A stretch of DNA of 64,000 bases, taken from positions 11,396,046-11,460,045 of the forward strand of contig CM034104.1 of the NCBI GenBank assembly GCA_019914945.1, given 5' to 3'. Below, in pieces: positions 35,315 through 47,170 of the stretch. The notes below the pieces were generated by a model. The model did no database searches. It worked only from the letters and a program-made list of their open reading frames with translations, and was not told the origin of the DNA. Made by a program: the position numbers and the translations under genes. Source of the DNA: Typha latifolia. Its lineage: Eukaryota > Streptophyta > Magnoliopsida > Poales > Typhaceae. The first letter of the stretch is position 1; each line of letters opens with the position of its first letter.

Positions 35315-38061
35315 CCATGGAAACCTATTGTAATTGTTGTCAACCAAAGGCTTTCTTTTTTTTTTTTATAAAAAGAAAAAGAAAGAAATATTGAGAACTT
35401 TTGATGTCTCAATTAAACCACCATAAACTGTTATCGCAAAGAGCTATAACTCTTGATCACCTGGCTCTTTTCTCGAGAGAAATGGGGACGTAATGATGTA
35501 TACGCAGTTAAAAACAACATTCAGGATTACTCATACAATTAAGATTATATTTCTCTCTCAAGAAAAAAAAAGAGAAAAGACGAATCCCTTGAATACTCCT
35601 AGCACGATCACATTATTTATGAGCTATGCCTATTGTAACTATCTAAGCTTGCTTATCCCATTAGGGTCCATAATAGCAAATTGAAATTATCTGAATGATA
35701 TGAGTCGGATATAATGTAGATATTTTTGGCCTGTATGTTTTTAATGTATCAAGACCCTGGGGCTGGATGCAGCAGCAGAGTTTTCTTAAGGATAGATGCA
35801 GTAAATACAAGGAACTATGATAGCAAATCCTGTGGCAAATTGCTTTTAATGTCCATTTCTATCACCAAACTGTCAATTTGCAATGCCTAAAGCTAAACAG
35901 AACACAAGAGAGACTAAGTTTGACGTGATTGCTACTGTCTGATGCTCTACATGTATAAATGAATGAAATGGTGCATGGAGCTGTAGATCCAATCCACAAC
36001 ATGATTTATCATATTATTCAATAAGAAAAATGGCTTACCCATCCATACACTTTTAAACATTCTACAAATACAAGCAGTATAGAAGTGGTATCATTATGTA
36101 GGTCGATAGAGAGATGATTGTAAGGTGAAAGAGAAACTACCAAGATTGATATGTAGTAAGTGGTAGCCATGTCACGATTCTAGACAATTAAACAGATTTT
36201 ACTTACCCAGTGGCTCAGATCCGATCAGTTTCAGAACCAATCCAAAGAGAATTTTGCGATGTTACTGCAGCTAGAAGCTATAACAGCATAGATTCCTGCA
36301 CTTCATCCACCAAATACACTTGGTTCTGCAGTGAATTCAATGATAAGAGCTCAAATAATATATCAGTCTTCACTGCTCTTTCACTATAATAATAAGAAAA
36401 CAGTATGGTGTCTTGACTGCCATACTACCGCACAGATGTATAACAGTATAACATTCCTTTGCTTTCGGAGTTTCCGAAGCTTGAAATTTTTCATTCTACC
36501 AGAACCGTATAAAGCTTAAGAAACTAAAGCTCAATTTCTTAAATAAAATTTGCATATACAAAAGATTGAAAAAGAATAAGGGGGAAAATATTGACGTAGA
36601 AATATCCTCACACCTAGGTAGTTTACTGCCTATTTCTTCAAGCTTTCCATCCGTGTTCACAAATTTGTTTTTATCTGTACAGTATCATGTGATTACACCA
36701 TCTTTACAGCAATCGCAATCCTAAATATCCTGTAGGTATTCCTGGAAACCTTCCATCCTGTGAATTGAGTGCTGTGTTTCTTCAACCTCCAAGACACCAT
36801 TTATTCTTTCCTCTCCTGCTTGGACACATGTAGCAATTAAATCTTCTAGTCAAATCATAAATCAGATTCAATTTGAATGTATGAGATTGATAGGGGCATG
36901 TGGATTGTCATGTAGATGTGTAAAAGACTAAAAGATACTTTGAGACAATGCAGCTGTAATTCAGGGCCAAAAAGATAATCTCTAGGTTCATGTTGCTCTA
37001 GACATCAGACACCCCTCCCCCATTTTTATTTTTATTTTCTTTACTTGGTTTCATCATATTAACAGAAATGACAGACTTCTGCATACATAAATCATCTAAA
37101 CAGCCAGTAGATCACCTAACATATCAAATTGTCAATGGTTAGATAATAGACAATTTAGATCACCCAGAGGTGACTTCCGATGGACCCATGATTAAACAGA
37201 GCAAAAATATAAATTGCAAAGATCTAGGCGATATGCAAATTGGTGTAGATATTTCTACTAATATCCTTGCCTTAAAGGTCATTGGATGAGATAGGGGTAT
37301 AATATACTTCCTTTTTGTTATATCATGAAAGAGAGAAAAGTATAAGACAAAAAATAAGAGCAAGATATTTTCCTTTACTGTTTTCTGTGAATTACTTGTT
37401 TTTTTTTCCCAAAAGAGGTTAATATATATGATAGATGATGATCAATAACCCATCAGTGAATTGATTGCAGGCAAAGAAAGAAACTTCACATTGCTATATC
37501 GATATAAAGAACCCCCTCGGGCATGGATATCTTATTAAATGCAACTCATCCAGCAATTTCAATAATGTCAGGTCCTAAAATTTGTCAAATTCTCATGTGT
37601 ATTCTAAGGCAAAATTAGAAGAAAATCACTAACTATCCTGTTAAGTTATCCTACAATCTTTCAATTATGATTTGGTTGCTCGAATGCATTGGGAATGGTC
37701 AACGGAAAACTGTGAATCCAACAACTCCTACACAAAATAAAAAGATAAAATTAAAGGGAAAGAAATATCACATATGTAGTTATGTGGATTCTGGCCAACA
37801 TCTTACAATCTCTCTGTTTGATCATAACACATGATAATTCTCAAAATTTACCTTGTCCAGTTGAGATAAGAAGCAAAAAAACGAAAACATGGCAAATCAT
37901 ATTTGACTATTGACAGGAGATAACAAAAAAATAATGCAATAATATGAGTAAGAAAAATGGACGAAACACGCTTACCATGAATTTGATGGAGACGAGCTCA
38001 AAAATGAAGAATCTCCCATTTTAAGCCCATCAAAAGAATTAAACTGATAACATCATATTTG
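35315..38061. other. intergenic / possible ALA1 3' UTR with introns
   Basis: No coding gene is seen. On the minus strand, donor-like sites (ATG|GTAAGC at about 37975, GG|GTAAGT at about 36210) and acceptor-like TGCAG sites suggest that the ALA1 transcript may continue here as a spliced 3' UTR; this is inference. Otherwise low-complexity AT-rich sequence. Confidence 0.35.
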
Positions 38062-38866
38062 TTAGCTGATATCATTTTTAGGATTCAATCCCAACTGCTT
38101 TGGCTGCTTTCTCAGTATTTCAGCTTCCCTAGCTATTTGAATATCAGAAGGCCAAAAGATCTGATGGATCAATTTGCAAAGAAATCGAGGAAGTAATGCT
38201 AAAATTGTTATAAGAAAAATATTCATCCAATAAGTCCTTGAACTGGCGAAATTGTATATTGTCCTGCCACAGGTCATAAGAATGTGCTGATTAGTAAATT
38301 TGTTTGTCAGACATATAAACATATACGCAAGAAAGGTATAAGATCAATTATAACTTACCCATAGTTTGGGAAATTCGGAATGGAATCTATCAGCACCATG
38401 CACAAGAATGTGATAATTATAGACCCCCATATTGCAACATGCGTAATAAATACCCATCGCCGAATGTCCATTGCCAAGTGAACATTGACAAGTATAACTA
38501 CCGCAATGGTCCACAGATTTCCCATACTCCATATGTCAATTGAACTGTTTCTATACGTGAAGAAAGGAACATAAAAGAGAACAAGACTCTGCCACAAGGT
38601 ATCCACCATCATTATCCAGAAGAGTTGTAGATTATAGCTCTCATGTCTGTGACCTGATTCATAAAGTTTTGGATAATAGAGGAGTGTCTTATGACTCAAG
38701 TCCTTGTCAAGAATACCAACCACTATTGTGGGTACTGATGTATATATGACAGAATAAAAAACACTACTCCAATCTGTCAAAGCAGAAGTTGCAGAAAATC
38801 CTGTGTACAATATGTACCTGCACATTTATGTCATAGAGATAATTATATGTTTGGTTCTTCAATTTG

Positions 38867-38911
<45 letters not shown>

Positions 38912-41900
38912 AGATGGTGATCAAATAAAAATCAGGATGGTATAGATGGTTAGCTCGACTTGCATACCAGAAGAGCATTAGTACGAAAACAGCATTCCGG
39001 TAGAAGTTGTACAAAACCAAGTACCCAACGCGCTGATAATTCCAGTGGCCATGTACAAGAAGTAATCTCTTCAAAAAACGGAACTGCCCCATAGCAAAAT
39101 CTGATGCCATCACTGCTTGACGACCTTCCTGACCACATATCCCTACACCAACATCTGCCATTTGGATCATTGAAACATCATTTGCTCCTGCAAGAAATCA
39201 ATCAAAAGAAAAAAGAACAAATTCATATTCAGTTCAATTAAGGAGATAAGACAATATTGTCAGGCTTATATGTGCTCTTCTGCATGACAAAAGAGAAAAA
39301 AATTGATCATTCGGAGTCAAGATGGATGTAATAAGTAATAACAGCATAGAAAATCTTAAATGAACCCATAGGATGTGAGAATTGAAACCATAGACTATTT
39401 AGGTGAAGAATTAAGAAAGTATGATCTCACCATCACCAATCGCCAGGGTCATGTCATTTGTCCTGCTTTTGATTAAATCAACTATTCCAGCTTTTTGCAG
39501 AGGAGCAACACGACAACACAGAACAACTTCACAGGATGTTGCCAAATCAAATAGCTGCAAAACAGTAAATACAATATATAAAACTATAAAGCCATATCAG
39601 TATGAAGCACTTGTTGTTCTAATATCGAATAGGAGAAGCAGAATGCCCTATTCAAATGAAAATTGCAACCATGCATCATCAGTGTTAGGCTATGAAGCCA
39701 GACTAGCAAAGAGTTCAACATCTTTGAAAAACAAAATTACTGAAAATTACTACGAATTAAATGCCAAACCTCTGACTCAAGATCTTTCTCTAAAATGTAC
39801 ACAAGGCTGTTCCCATCAATTATGAGTGCTAAGGGGGTATCAGAAACTGACACTTCCTCTCTGCAGAATTCAGACATGTCATTGGCAGCTCCAGAAAATG
39901 TAGGGGCGTCTGATCCATTCTCAGGCACTAGAACATCGGAAGTCGTTAATTTTGGAGCATCAGGAAACTCATAGGTGCCTTTGTTCACAATCATAGACTC
40001 AGTTCTGTTTTCTGCAGACTTTATCCCGTATCTGGCTTTAGCATCAACTAAAAGTCGTCTGCACTCACCCTCTGAGGTACCATTTATTATAACCTGGTGC
40101 ATACATTGGGTCAGAAGTCGACAAGAGAGACCTATTGATATGGCAGTCTCTTGCTTATCTCCCGTGAGAACCCAAACCTTGATTCCTGCTTGCCGAAGGG
40201 ATTCGATGGCTTCAGGAACACCATCCTGTAATTTGTCTTCAATAGCAGTAGCCCCGAGAAGATTCAGATTGCACTCAATAAGAGATGCTGCCTGACGAAG
40301 CTTCGCTGATCTATCAATAAGCGACGTGCTGGCTTCTTCATACTTCTCTTGCCACTCAGAAAATTCTGTATCATTTAGATCCCTTGAAGCAATTACCAAT
40401 GTTCGTAAGCCCGTAGATGAATAACTTGTCAAATGATTCTCTGTTGCATGTCTTATTTTTGCAGGCACTGAATTGCCAAGTTTATCCTCACTATGCCCTT
40501 CCAGAATACTAAGCATTGAACTGTCGGCACCCTTAACAAGAACCTTCACAGCATTGTCAGGGAACTTTATGACCACTGACATTCTTTTCCTCACACTATC
40601 AAATTCATGGAGACCAAGAACATGTAACCTGATTTTACAGTAAAATTGTTTAGTCATGAAAAATTGATGCTTCATTTCTGACATTAACAACTCGTGAATT
40701 TGAAATCTGTTTGATGCCATAAAATGGCAGGATATATATGAACGAATCAACAAATAGACAAGTTTTACAAAACAAAAAACCTACCTTGTCTTCTCCCCGT
40801 TAATATCCACAAGAATGTGACCAGTTGTCCGCTCAATGAGAGTATATCCATAAGCAGAAGCTGCAGTTACTAAAGCTTGCTCATCAGGAGACTCACCTTG
40901 GTAATTTATTGCTTCTGTTTCATGATCTTGGGCTGAGCTTGCAGAACTTGTTGTCATCATTGGAATGACAGTGTTGCAGGCTGCCAAAGTAAGAAAGAAT
41001 TCATGGGCAGCAAGTCTTTCCTTATCAACTAAACCTTTACGCAACAGTGCCTTAAGATTCAAATCAACATTTATTTCTGACTTCAGCTTCCTATTCTGTC
41101 CTCCCAATGATTCTGCATGGCAAATCAAACAATGAGACTTAACCTCACTTAATAACTCAGTTGTTGCACCATTCAGGAAACAACAAGCACCACAATATCA
41201 GAAGTGCAAATTTGAGGATAAATAAGATGAAAGCTCTAATAGTTAAGGAATAAAGTGATGCAATGGATATATATAAAAAATTCGAGGTACAATATTCTTG
41301 TACTTTTGTCATGCTAAGATATATTGCAAATAAGAGAAGATCGATGAAAATTATTCTGTAATGAGAAATATCTGTTGCACTCATCCTTTGGAGTTCAAAG
41401 CAAAGAGATACAACAACATGGTATATAACTTTACCTCTGTCCGCATGAAGAAAATGCACCCTTGCAGGTTTTCTTTCTAAAATCTTGATAAGACAAAGGA
41501 TGTCTCTTTATAGCGATACAAATGATAAAAAAATATATGAACTTAAGACTCTTCTCTACCTGTCAATGTCCATGTGCCAAAATATATAAAAATTTCTCAG
41601 ATATTACCTTGGATCAAGTCCAGGATGTAATGCTGGGAAAATGTGCAACAATTTGATGAAGCATATAGGAACCAATAGTAAATTCTTACAGCATTATGTT
41701 GACCATGCATAGTGAGTAACTAGTAAGTCTAGCTAATAGGTAGTAAACATTCAGAAGTACTAGTGGCGGCCAGGTTTTCCTTAAGGACAGCTACAGGATT
41801 TCACATCGACTTACCATCTCTGGTTTACTAAACCAGCTTAAAAGGAATGCAGACCTTAGAGAAAGATGACAAAGCATTTGGAAACATATCTATGCCTAAG

Positions 41901-44328
41901 AGTTTGAGGCAACTTGTAAGGACCGTATATACCATGAATTGGATCATAAGACCTGATATTATCGAACCATACTTATGCCAAACTATATTGTCATCACCAA
42001 AAAATCCATTTGACCCATACTACATGTCATAGGATCAAAACCAGACAAAAATCAGAAATAATGCAGGAAGAAGCACAATAGAGAGGTCTTTGAAGGTGAA
42101 TCATCTGTCAAATGTTAAGATAGAATGATAAAATCCATAATAACTAAATCAATTCGGCAGCAACTAGAGGATAGATATCAAGATCATACTAGATTATAGC
42201 ATATACCCATATTGTGATTCATCATCAAAACTTCAAGCATGATAAATGAAAGATTTACTAATTCTCAGTCAATCAACAACAATCAGAGTCTTGTGCTCCA
42301 ATTGTCTAGCAGCTATATTATACTTTTTTTTACTCTCCATCAGTCAAGTTTGGATTTAATAAATGATAGAAGAAACCAAAATCCACATATCATATGGAGC
42401 AAGGGTGATGTACTAGGGTAATGTTAATATCAGACAACCAAAATATCGAATTGCTATCTATATTCCAGTAATCCAAATTAAGTAGTAAGGCCTAAAATTG
42501 AAACATAAGTACATAACAATTCAAAGGAGAATATGGATGAGATAAACATGGAACATATAACCTTGCCTGCATCACTTATTTCTTGCAATGTGTCACTAGC
42601 GACATGTAAGGAGTTTCCATAATCCTTCCCATAAACACTGGCCCTCTGGAATTCCATCTTGTTTTCAGTCAGTGTACCCGTCTTATCTGAAAATACATAA
42701 CGTATCTGACCTAAGTCCTCATTAATATTCAATGATCTGCACTGGAATCTTGAGCCTGAGCTACTATCATACATCCATCTATCCTCAATCATGAAGTATG
42801 ACTGCCCCAACCGAACTAGCTCCATTGTGATGTACAGTGATATAGGTATCATTATTTGGAAGATTATGACAGAGCTTAAAAATGAGAAAAATATCTCCAT
42901 AGGAATACCATAAAATTTGTAATCTTCTCCAGTTTCTTGACCTCCAAAATACCTTCTCCTGTAGTATGGCAGAACATCAAGCTGATCTTTGTGATCTATA
43001 AGCCATATCCCCATTCCAGTAGCCACAACTGCACACATAACAAAGAGAAAAACTGATAACCAAAGGGTCTCTCGGTTCATGTAGCTTTCCAACCTGCTTC
43101 TTTTGGATTGTGATGCTGTACTGTTCAACATTGCTTTTGTTTCCTGTCCAGCATAGACTACAACTCCAATAATCCAATCTATGTTCTTAAGCTGACAGCC
43201 ACGTAAAATAATGTTTGACTGACCGAGTGGAATCCTGTGCTCATTGAACTCCATATTGGCTGTAAACTCATAAATGTTCCTGTTTGGCTGCTCACATCTA
43301 ATCAACCCTGTAAATGAACCTTCGGAAGCCATAAGAACAGTTTCCTGCCGAGCATATCTTGTCTTTAGATTTGACTCACCATCTAAATTCATTGTTTGGA
43401 TATATGCTATTCCATTTGGATCGCTGGTCCCTAACAGGACCATGTCACAGGGAATAGTTTCATCAGAATGAACTTTTACGACCTCTCCAGCACAAATCAT
43501 TTTCCATTTCTTCATTCGGAATTCACCGAACTGAAGAACAAGTGCCTCTCGGTTGTTTTCTTTTCTATCCGATCTGTGTCGCCGCCAGTCTTCATAGCCA
43601 TCTTTGATAGCAGTCACGAACAGCACAAAGAGGAGAGGAAAAAGAGAGACTGTTCTGCCAAATACAGCTAGAGGAGGAAGCTGATTCAGAGCAGCAATAG
43701 CCAGGAAATACAAATAAGCTAGTCGGTGAAACTGGATGAATAGATTTTTTGGGAGAAAAGTTATCAAGGTATACTTGCTAGTTCGAATCTCATTCCCTGT
43801 GAACTCATATTTACTATTCGTCCTCCTTGGATCATTAACATATATAACTCTCGGATCGCACTCAGAAGAAAATGGGTCTTCAAACTGAGCACTCTTATGT
43901 CGGACCTGCTGAGATTTGTTTGGTCTTTCCTTCTCAGCAGACAACATGGAAATTCCTAGGGATGATGGGAAGTGTTGTAGTTCCATCATACCCCAAGATG
44001 CAGGTTCATTTCCTTCTCTTTGAGGGCATTCCACTGAAAAACGCTGAAAAAACTGAGTATCTGCAGACTGGAACTCACATGTTGTCTGGCTCAAAAGAGA
44101 GGCCCTTCGATGTCTTGGCAAGACATTCTTATCACTAAAAGAGACGGCTTCTCTTCCATCCAATATGCTCGAAGAACGACTCTCACAGTCCTCATATGTA
44201 GAAGAAGAGAACGAAGTGGAAGAGCAAAGACAGCCAAAAGAACCTAATTTTGAGACTTGTGGTGCCTCTGCTTTTGATGACTCTGCAAGGTAGGATGGTG
44301 ACAAGAGCAAGGGCTCGCCGGAAGTCAT
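38062..44328 (-). CDS. ALA1: P4-type ATPase, phospholipid-transporting ATPase 1 (ALA1-like)
   Basis: Aminophospholipid flippase of plasma or endomembranes. Seven exons, 44328-42567, 41112-40785, 40628-39770, 39554-39431, 39187-38968, 38817-38359 and 38263-38062, give 1317 residues. Order: long Ser-rich N-terminus (about 1-180); first membrane pair with [20 protein letters not shown]; actuator motif [31 protein letters not shown] in TM4; phosphorylation site [11 protein letters not shown] (Asp near 548); nucleotide-binding KGAD and [28 protein letters not shown]; hinge [19 protein letters not shown]; then six C-terminal membrane segments ending before [12 protein letters not shown]. All catalytic motifs are intact. 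The first intron starts with GC rather than GT. The protein is longer than Arabidopsis ALA1 (about 1160) mainly at the N-terminus. It would need an ALIS/CDC50 beta subunit, not present here. Confidence 0.93.
38873..38908. repeat. (AT)n microsatellite in an ALA1 intron
   Basis: Uninterrupted AT dinucleotide run of about 36 bases in the short intron between the exons at 39187-38968 and 38817-38359. Likely length-variable between individuals. Confidence 0.9.
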
Positions 44329-44338
44329 ATATATCCCT

Positions 44339-44347
44339 CTAGTCCAT
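44339..44347 (-). promoter_or_regulatory. two-codon upstream ORF before ALA1
   Basis: ATG GAC TAG lies 10 bases before the ALA1 start codon, just after an acceptor-like TCTTCAG. If this segment is in the mRNA, a minimal uORF so close to the main start would be expected to reduce initiation at it. Presence in the transcript is not shown. Confidence 0.4.
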
Positions 44348-46746
44348 GTATCTGAAGACAGAAGTTAGGCACCTGATGGCTCCTCCACATAGCTTCCAGA
44401 TAAAACCCCTTGCCTTTCTGGTTTTGACCAAGAAAAATTGGACAGAAAATACCCCATTTTCCTATTCAACAAACTAAACCCATCTAAGATGCCATAATAT
44501 TTCAGCAGAACAAGACAACCAGCAAAACGTCATTATTTCATGCCATGGTTCATGACATCTTATAGCTTGAACACAGTGGTCTCAGTGAAAATAACCAGAA
44601 GCCGAGCCCACTGATGAACTCCTGCCACCATAAATTTCAATAAATATATAAACCATCTATTATAATCTCACAAGCATGTTTTCAAACTTACTGTAGACTC
44701 AAATTTATACCATGAGAAAAATCCTCGACCCTTCATATTACTCAAATATAACGTCACAATGTTTCAACGAGCAAAGAGCTTTCCTGATAAGCATTGTGAA
44801 CTAACAAACATTTTACTGCAGAGTATGTAACTAATCTAAACACAGCAAATCTCTTTCATTAAAATTACACCTTCCATAGAAATAACAAGTTACAAGGATT
44901 AAAAAATTCACAAATAGAGCAAAGAAGAATTAACCTAAACAGCTTGATCAGCGCGCTACGGAATGGGCATAAGAGACTAAGGTTTGCGCATGATAAGCGT
45001 CACTTCAAACTCTAATCTAAACAAGCCACCCTTATTCCTCCAACAAATCAACGCCCCATCAAAATTACGACTTAAACGACCAAAGAAACAAGCATAGAAA
45101 GGAAACATGAACAAAAAAAAAACCTGGGGATCAAACAAAGGTCGCAAACCTGTTAATCACCAATTGAAGTGAAGCCGCCGCCAAATCAAGCCCAACCCTC
45201 CCAAGAACGGCGAGGAGATCCAACCAAGAACCAGACGGGCAGCTCCGGCACCAGATCTAACGGCTTCCCGGCCAATTCGAGATCAGATCAAGGCGAGATT
45301 GAGATCGTCGGTTCGGAACTCTACGAGATTACAAGAGGTAAGACTTCTAGGGTTTTGAGAATGAGATGGATGAGTTCTTGGTGTTCTACCCTTCTTTTTT
45401 CCCAATTCCCACAACGGAGATCGGGAAGAAGAAGGGAGAGAGAAAGAGAGAAGAGAGAAGAGAGAAGAGAGAGAAAGACGTGAGACGGGTGGAGGAGCGC
45501 GAATTATTCTCTTCCTCTCTCCCCTCAACGTCTTATACGGTATTCTTCTGTATTTCCTCATTTTTCCAAAACTGCCCTTGTTATATCCGCTGGTATTATC
45601 GGAGCAAGAAGTAGGATCCGATAATTTTATCTACAACCAATAATTTTTCAAAGGTTTCTTTCTTAATTAGGTGTTTTAAGTCTAGTTTTATTTTGGTAAA
45701 TTAGAGCTTTACTCATCAATTAGCTACCTCTTATTCAAGAAATGCAGCCAAACAACAGGTTATATTTCTGCTGTATTTTCATACTATAGTATTTGAAAAA
45801 GAAAAGAAAAAAAGATCTCATTTTATTTTTAGAGGTCATAACTCACGTAGTTAATATATAATTTTCAATATCACAAGGTCCTAATTGAAAGAAAATGGCA
45901 TCTAACAGGGTTTGTTTTCTTTAATTATTAGAGTATTAACAAGGCATTTTCAATCACCAAATTTGCAACCCGGATCCGATTAACCCGCAGACCCGGTGCA
46001 GGAGGTGGTGCAGGGGCGATTTGGTAAATAAGGAAGCCCCCCCCCCCCCCACCCCACCCTCGCCCCAGACCCCAGTGCGTTTTCGAAAAAGTAGAGCGTT
46101 TGGAAAGAATAGTGGGTGGGCCCCACAGTTCTTGATATCATCGTCGCCACCTTTTTTTTTTTTCTTCTCTTTATATATAGAAATATAATTTTTGGAGTTT
46201 ATTCTTGGCTGTGGCCTGTGGAGTGGGGGTGGACGGGTAGAAAGCGAGGTGGTGCAGTGCACGTAATAGAAAATAAATAAATGTAAGGGGGAAGAGGAGA
46301 GACGGATCCGTGCGTGCGTGCATGCACGGCGTCTGCTACGTGGAGTCACGTACTTCGGGGGTTGGTGGTGGACGTGATGACCTCGATACCAACTAAGCTT
46401 TTGTCTCTTGGACCTCTTATTTGTTTGTTTATTTTATTTTTGAGAAAGTGACGGCTTAACTATAGCAAATATCAATAACAAAGTCATTATTTATTTTTTT
46501 CTCCACTATTGCTCTTTGCCATGGCATCGCACAGGGAGATCTTTTCTCCTTCTTCCCCTCCCTTAGAACACTTGCCCTCTTTTTATGGCTCCTCTCTCAT
46601 GGGGTAACTTACTTGAGATTGAATCTTACACGAACTCATCTCCCACCTCTGATTATGTTAACTGTGTACTTTTAGAGCTAAGTCGTCTTGAATGACAATA
46701 TGCTTTATTCCGGTAGAAGATGTGCGTCAGGCCATTGACAAACTCT

Positions 46747-47170
46747 CACTATAGAAAATATAGGTTATACCAGCAGTCACGAAATGCCACTAAAAGTGGC
46801 TAAAATATCACTATAGATCAACACCGGTATTTACTAAAATGCCACTTAAAGTCGTGTCGATGTTGGACAACGTCGACATTTATAATATATTTAGCGGCAT
46901 ATGTTGTTTTAAACAGTGGAATCTACAATACTTTTAGTGGTATTTTTGAATGCTGGTAATAGCTTTTATCGGCAGTTAGTCAAAATGTCAGTATATGCTG
47001 TAACATTTAGTGACATTTTCTAAGTACCGGTATAGATGTAATTCGTGATATTTTATCAAACAACGGTAAAAACAACTAATAATTAGTGATATTTTTTAAA
47101 ATATTGATAAATAATTAGCGGCAATTACATAATTACCGATGAAGATGTTCGGCTATACAAGTGGAGGTCG
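46747..47170. mobile_element. possible terminus of a CACTA-like DNA transposon
   Basis: Begins CACTATAGAAAATATAGG and is followed by clustered short motifs in both orientations: TGCCACTAAAAGTGGC, ATGCCACTTAAAGT, ACCGGTATTT, TACCGGTATAG. Such subterminal arrays are usual in CACTA elements. The opposite end and the 3-bp target duplication were not found, so this may be a truncated piece or another kind of repeat. Confidence 0.35.

Noticed and set aside
39421..40295. Plus-strand frames inside ALA1
   Set aside because: Antisense shadows of P4-ATPase exons with clear motifs on the minus strand.
45169..45614. Overlapping open frames on both strands near the ALA1 leader
   Set aside because: They are low-complexity Arg/Glu/Ser translations of a purine-rich tract that is best read as the CT-rich 5' leader of ALA1.
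45954..46349. 131-codon minus-strand frame
   Set aside because: It crosses a poly-C run, a poly-T run and a TATA-rich stretch, with Lys/Gly homopolymers and no recognisable domain; the composition fits non-coding DNA.
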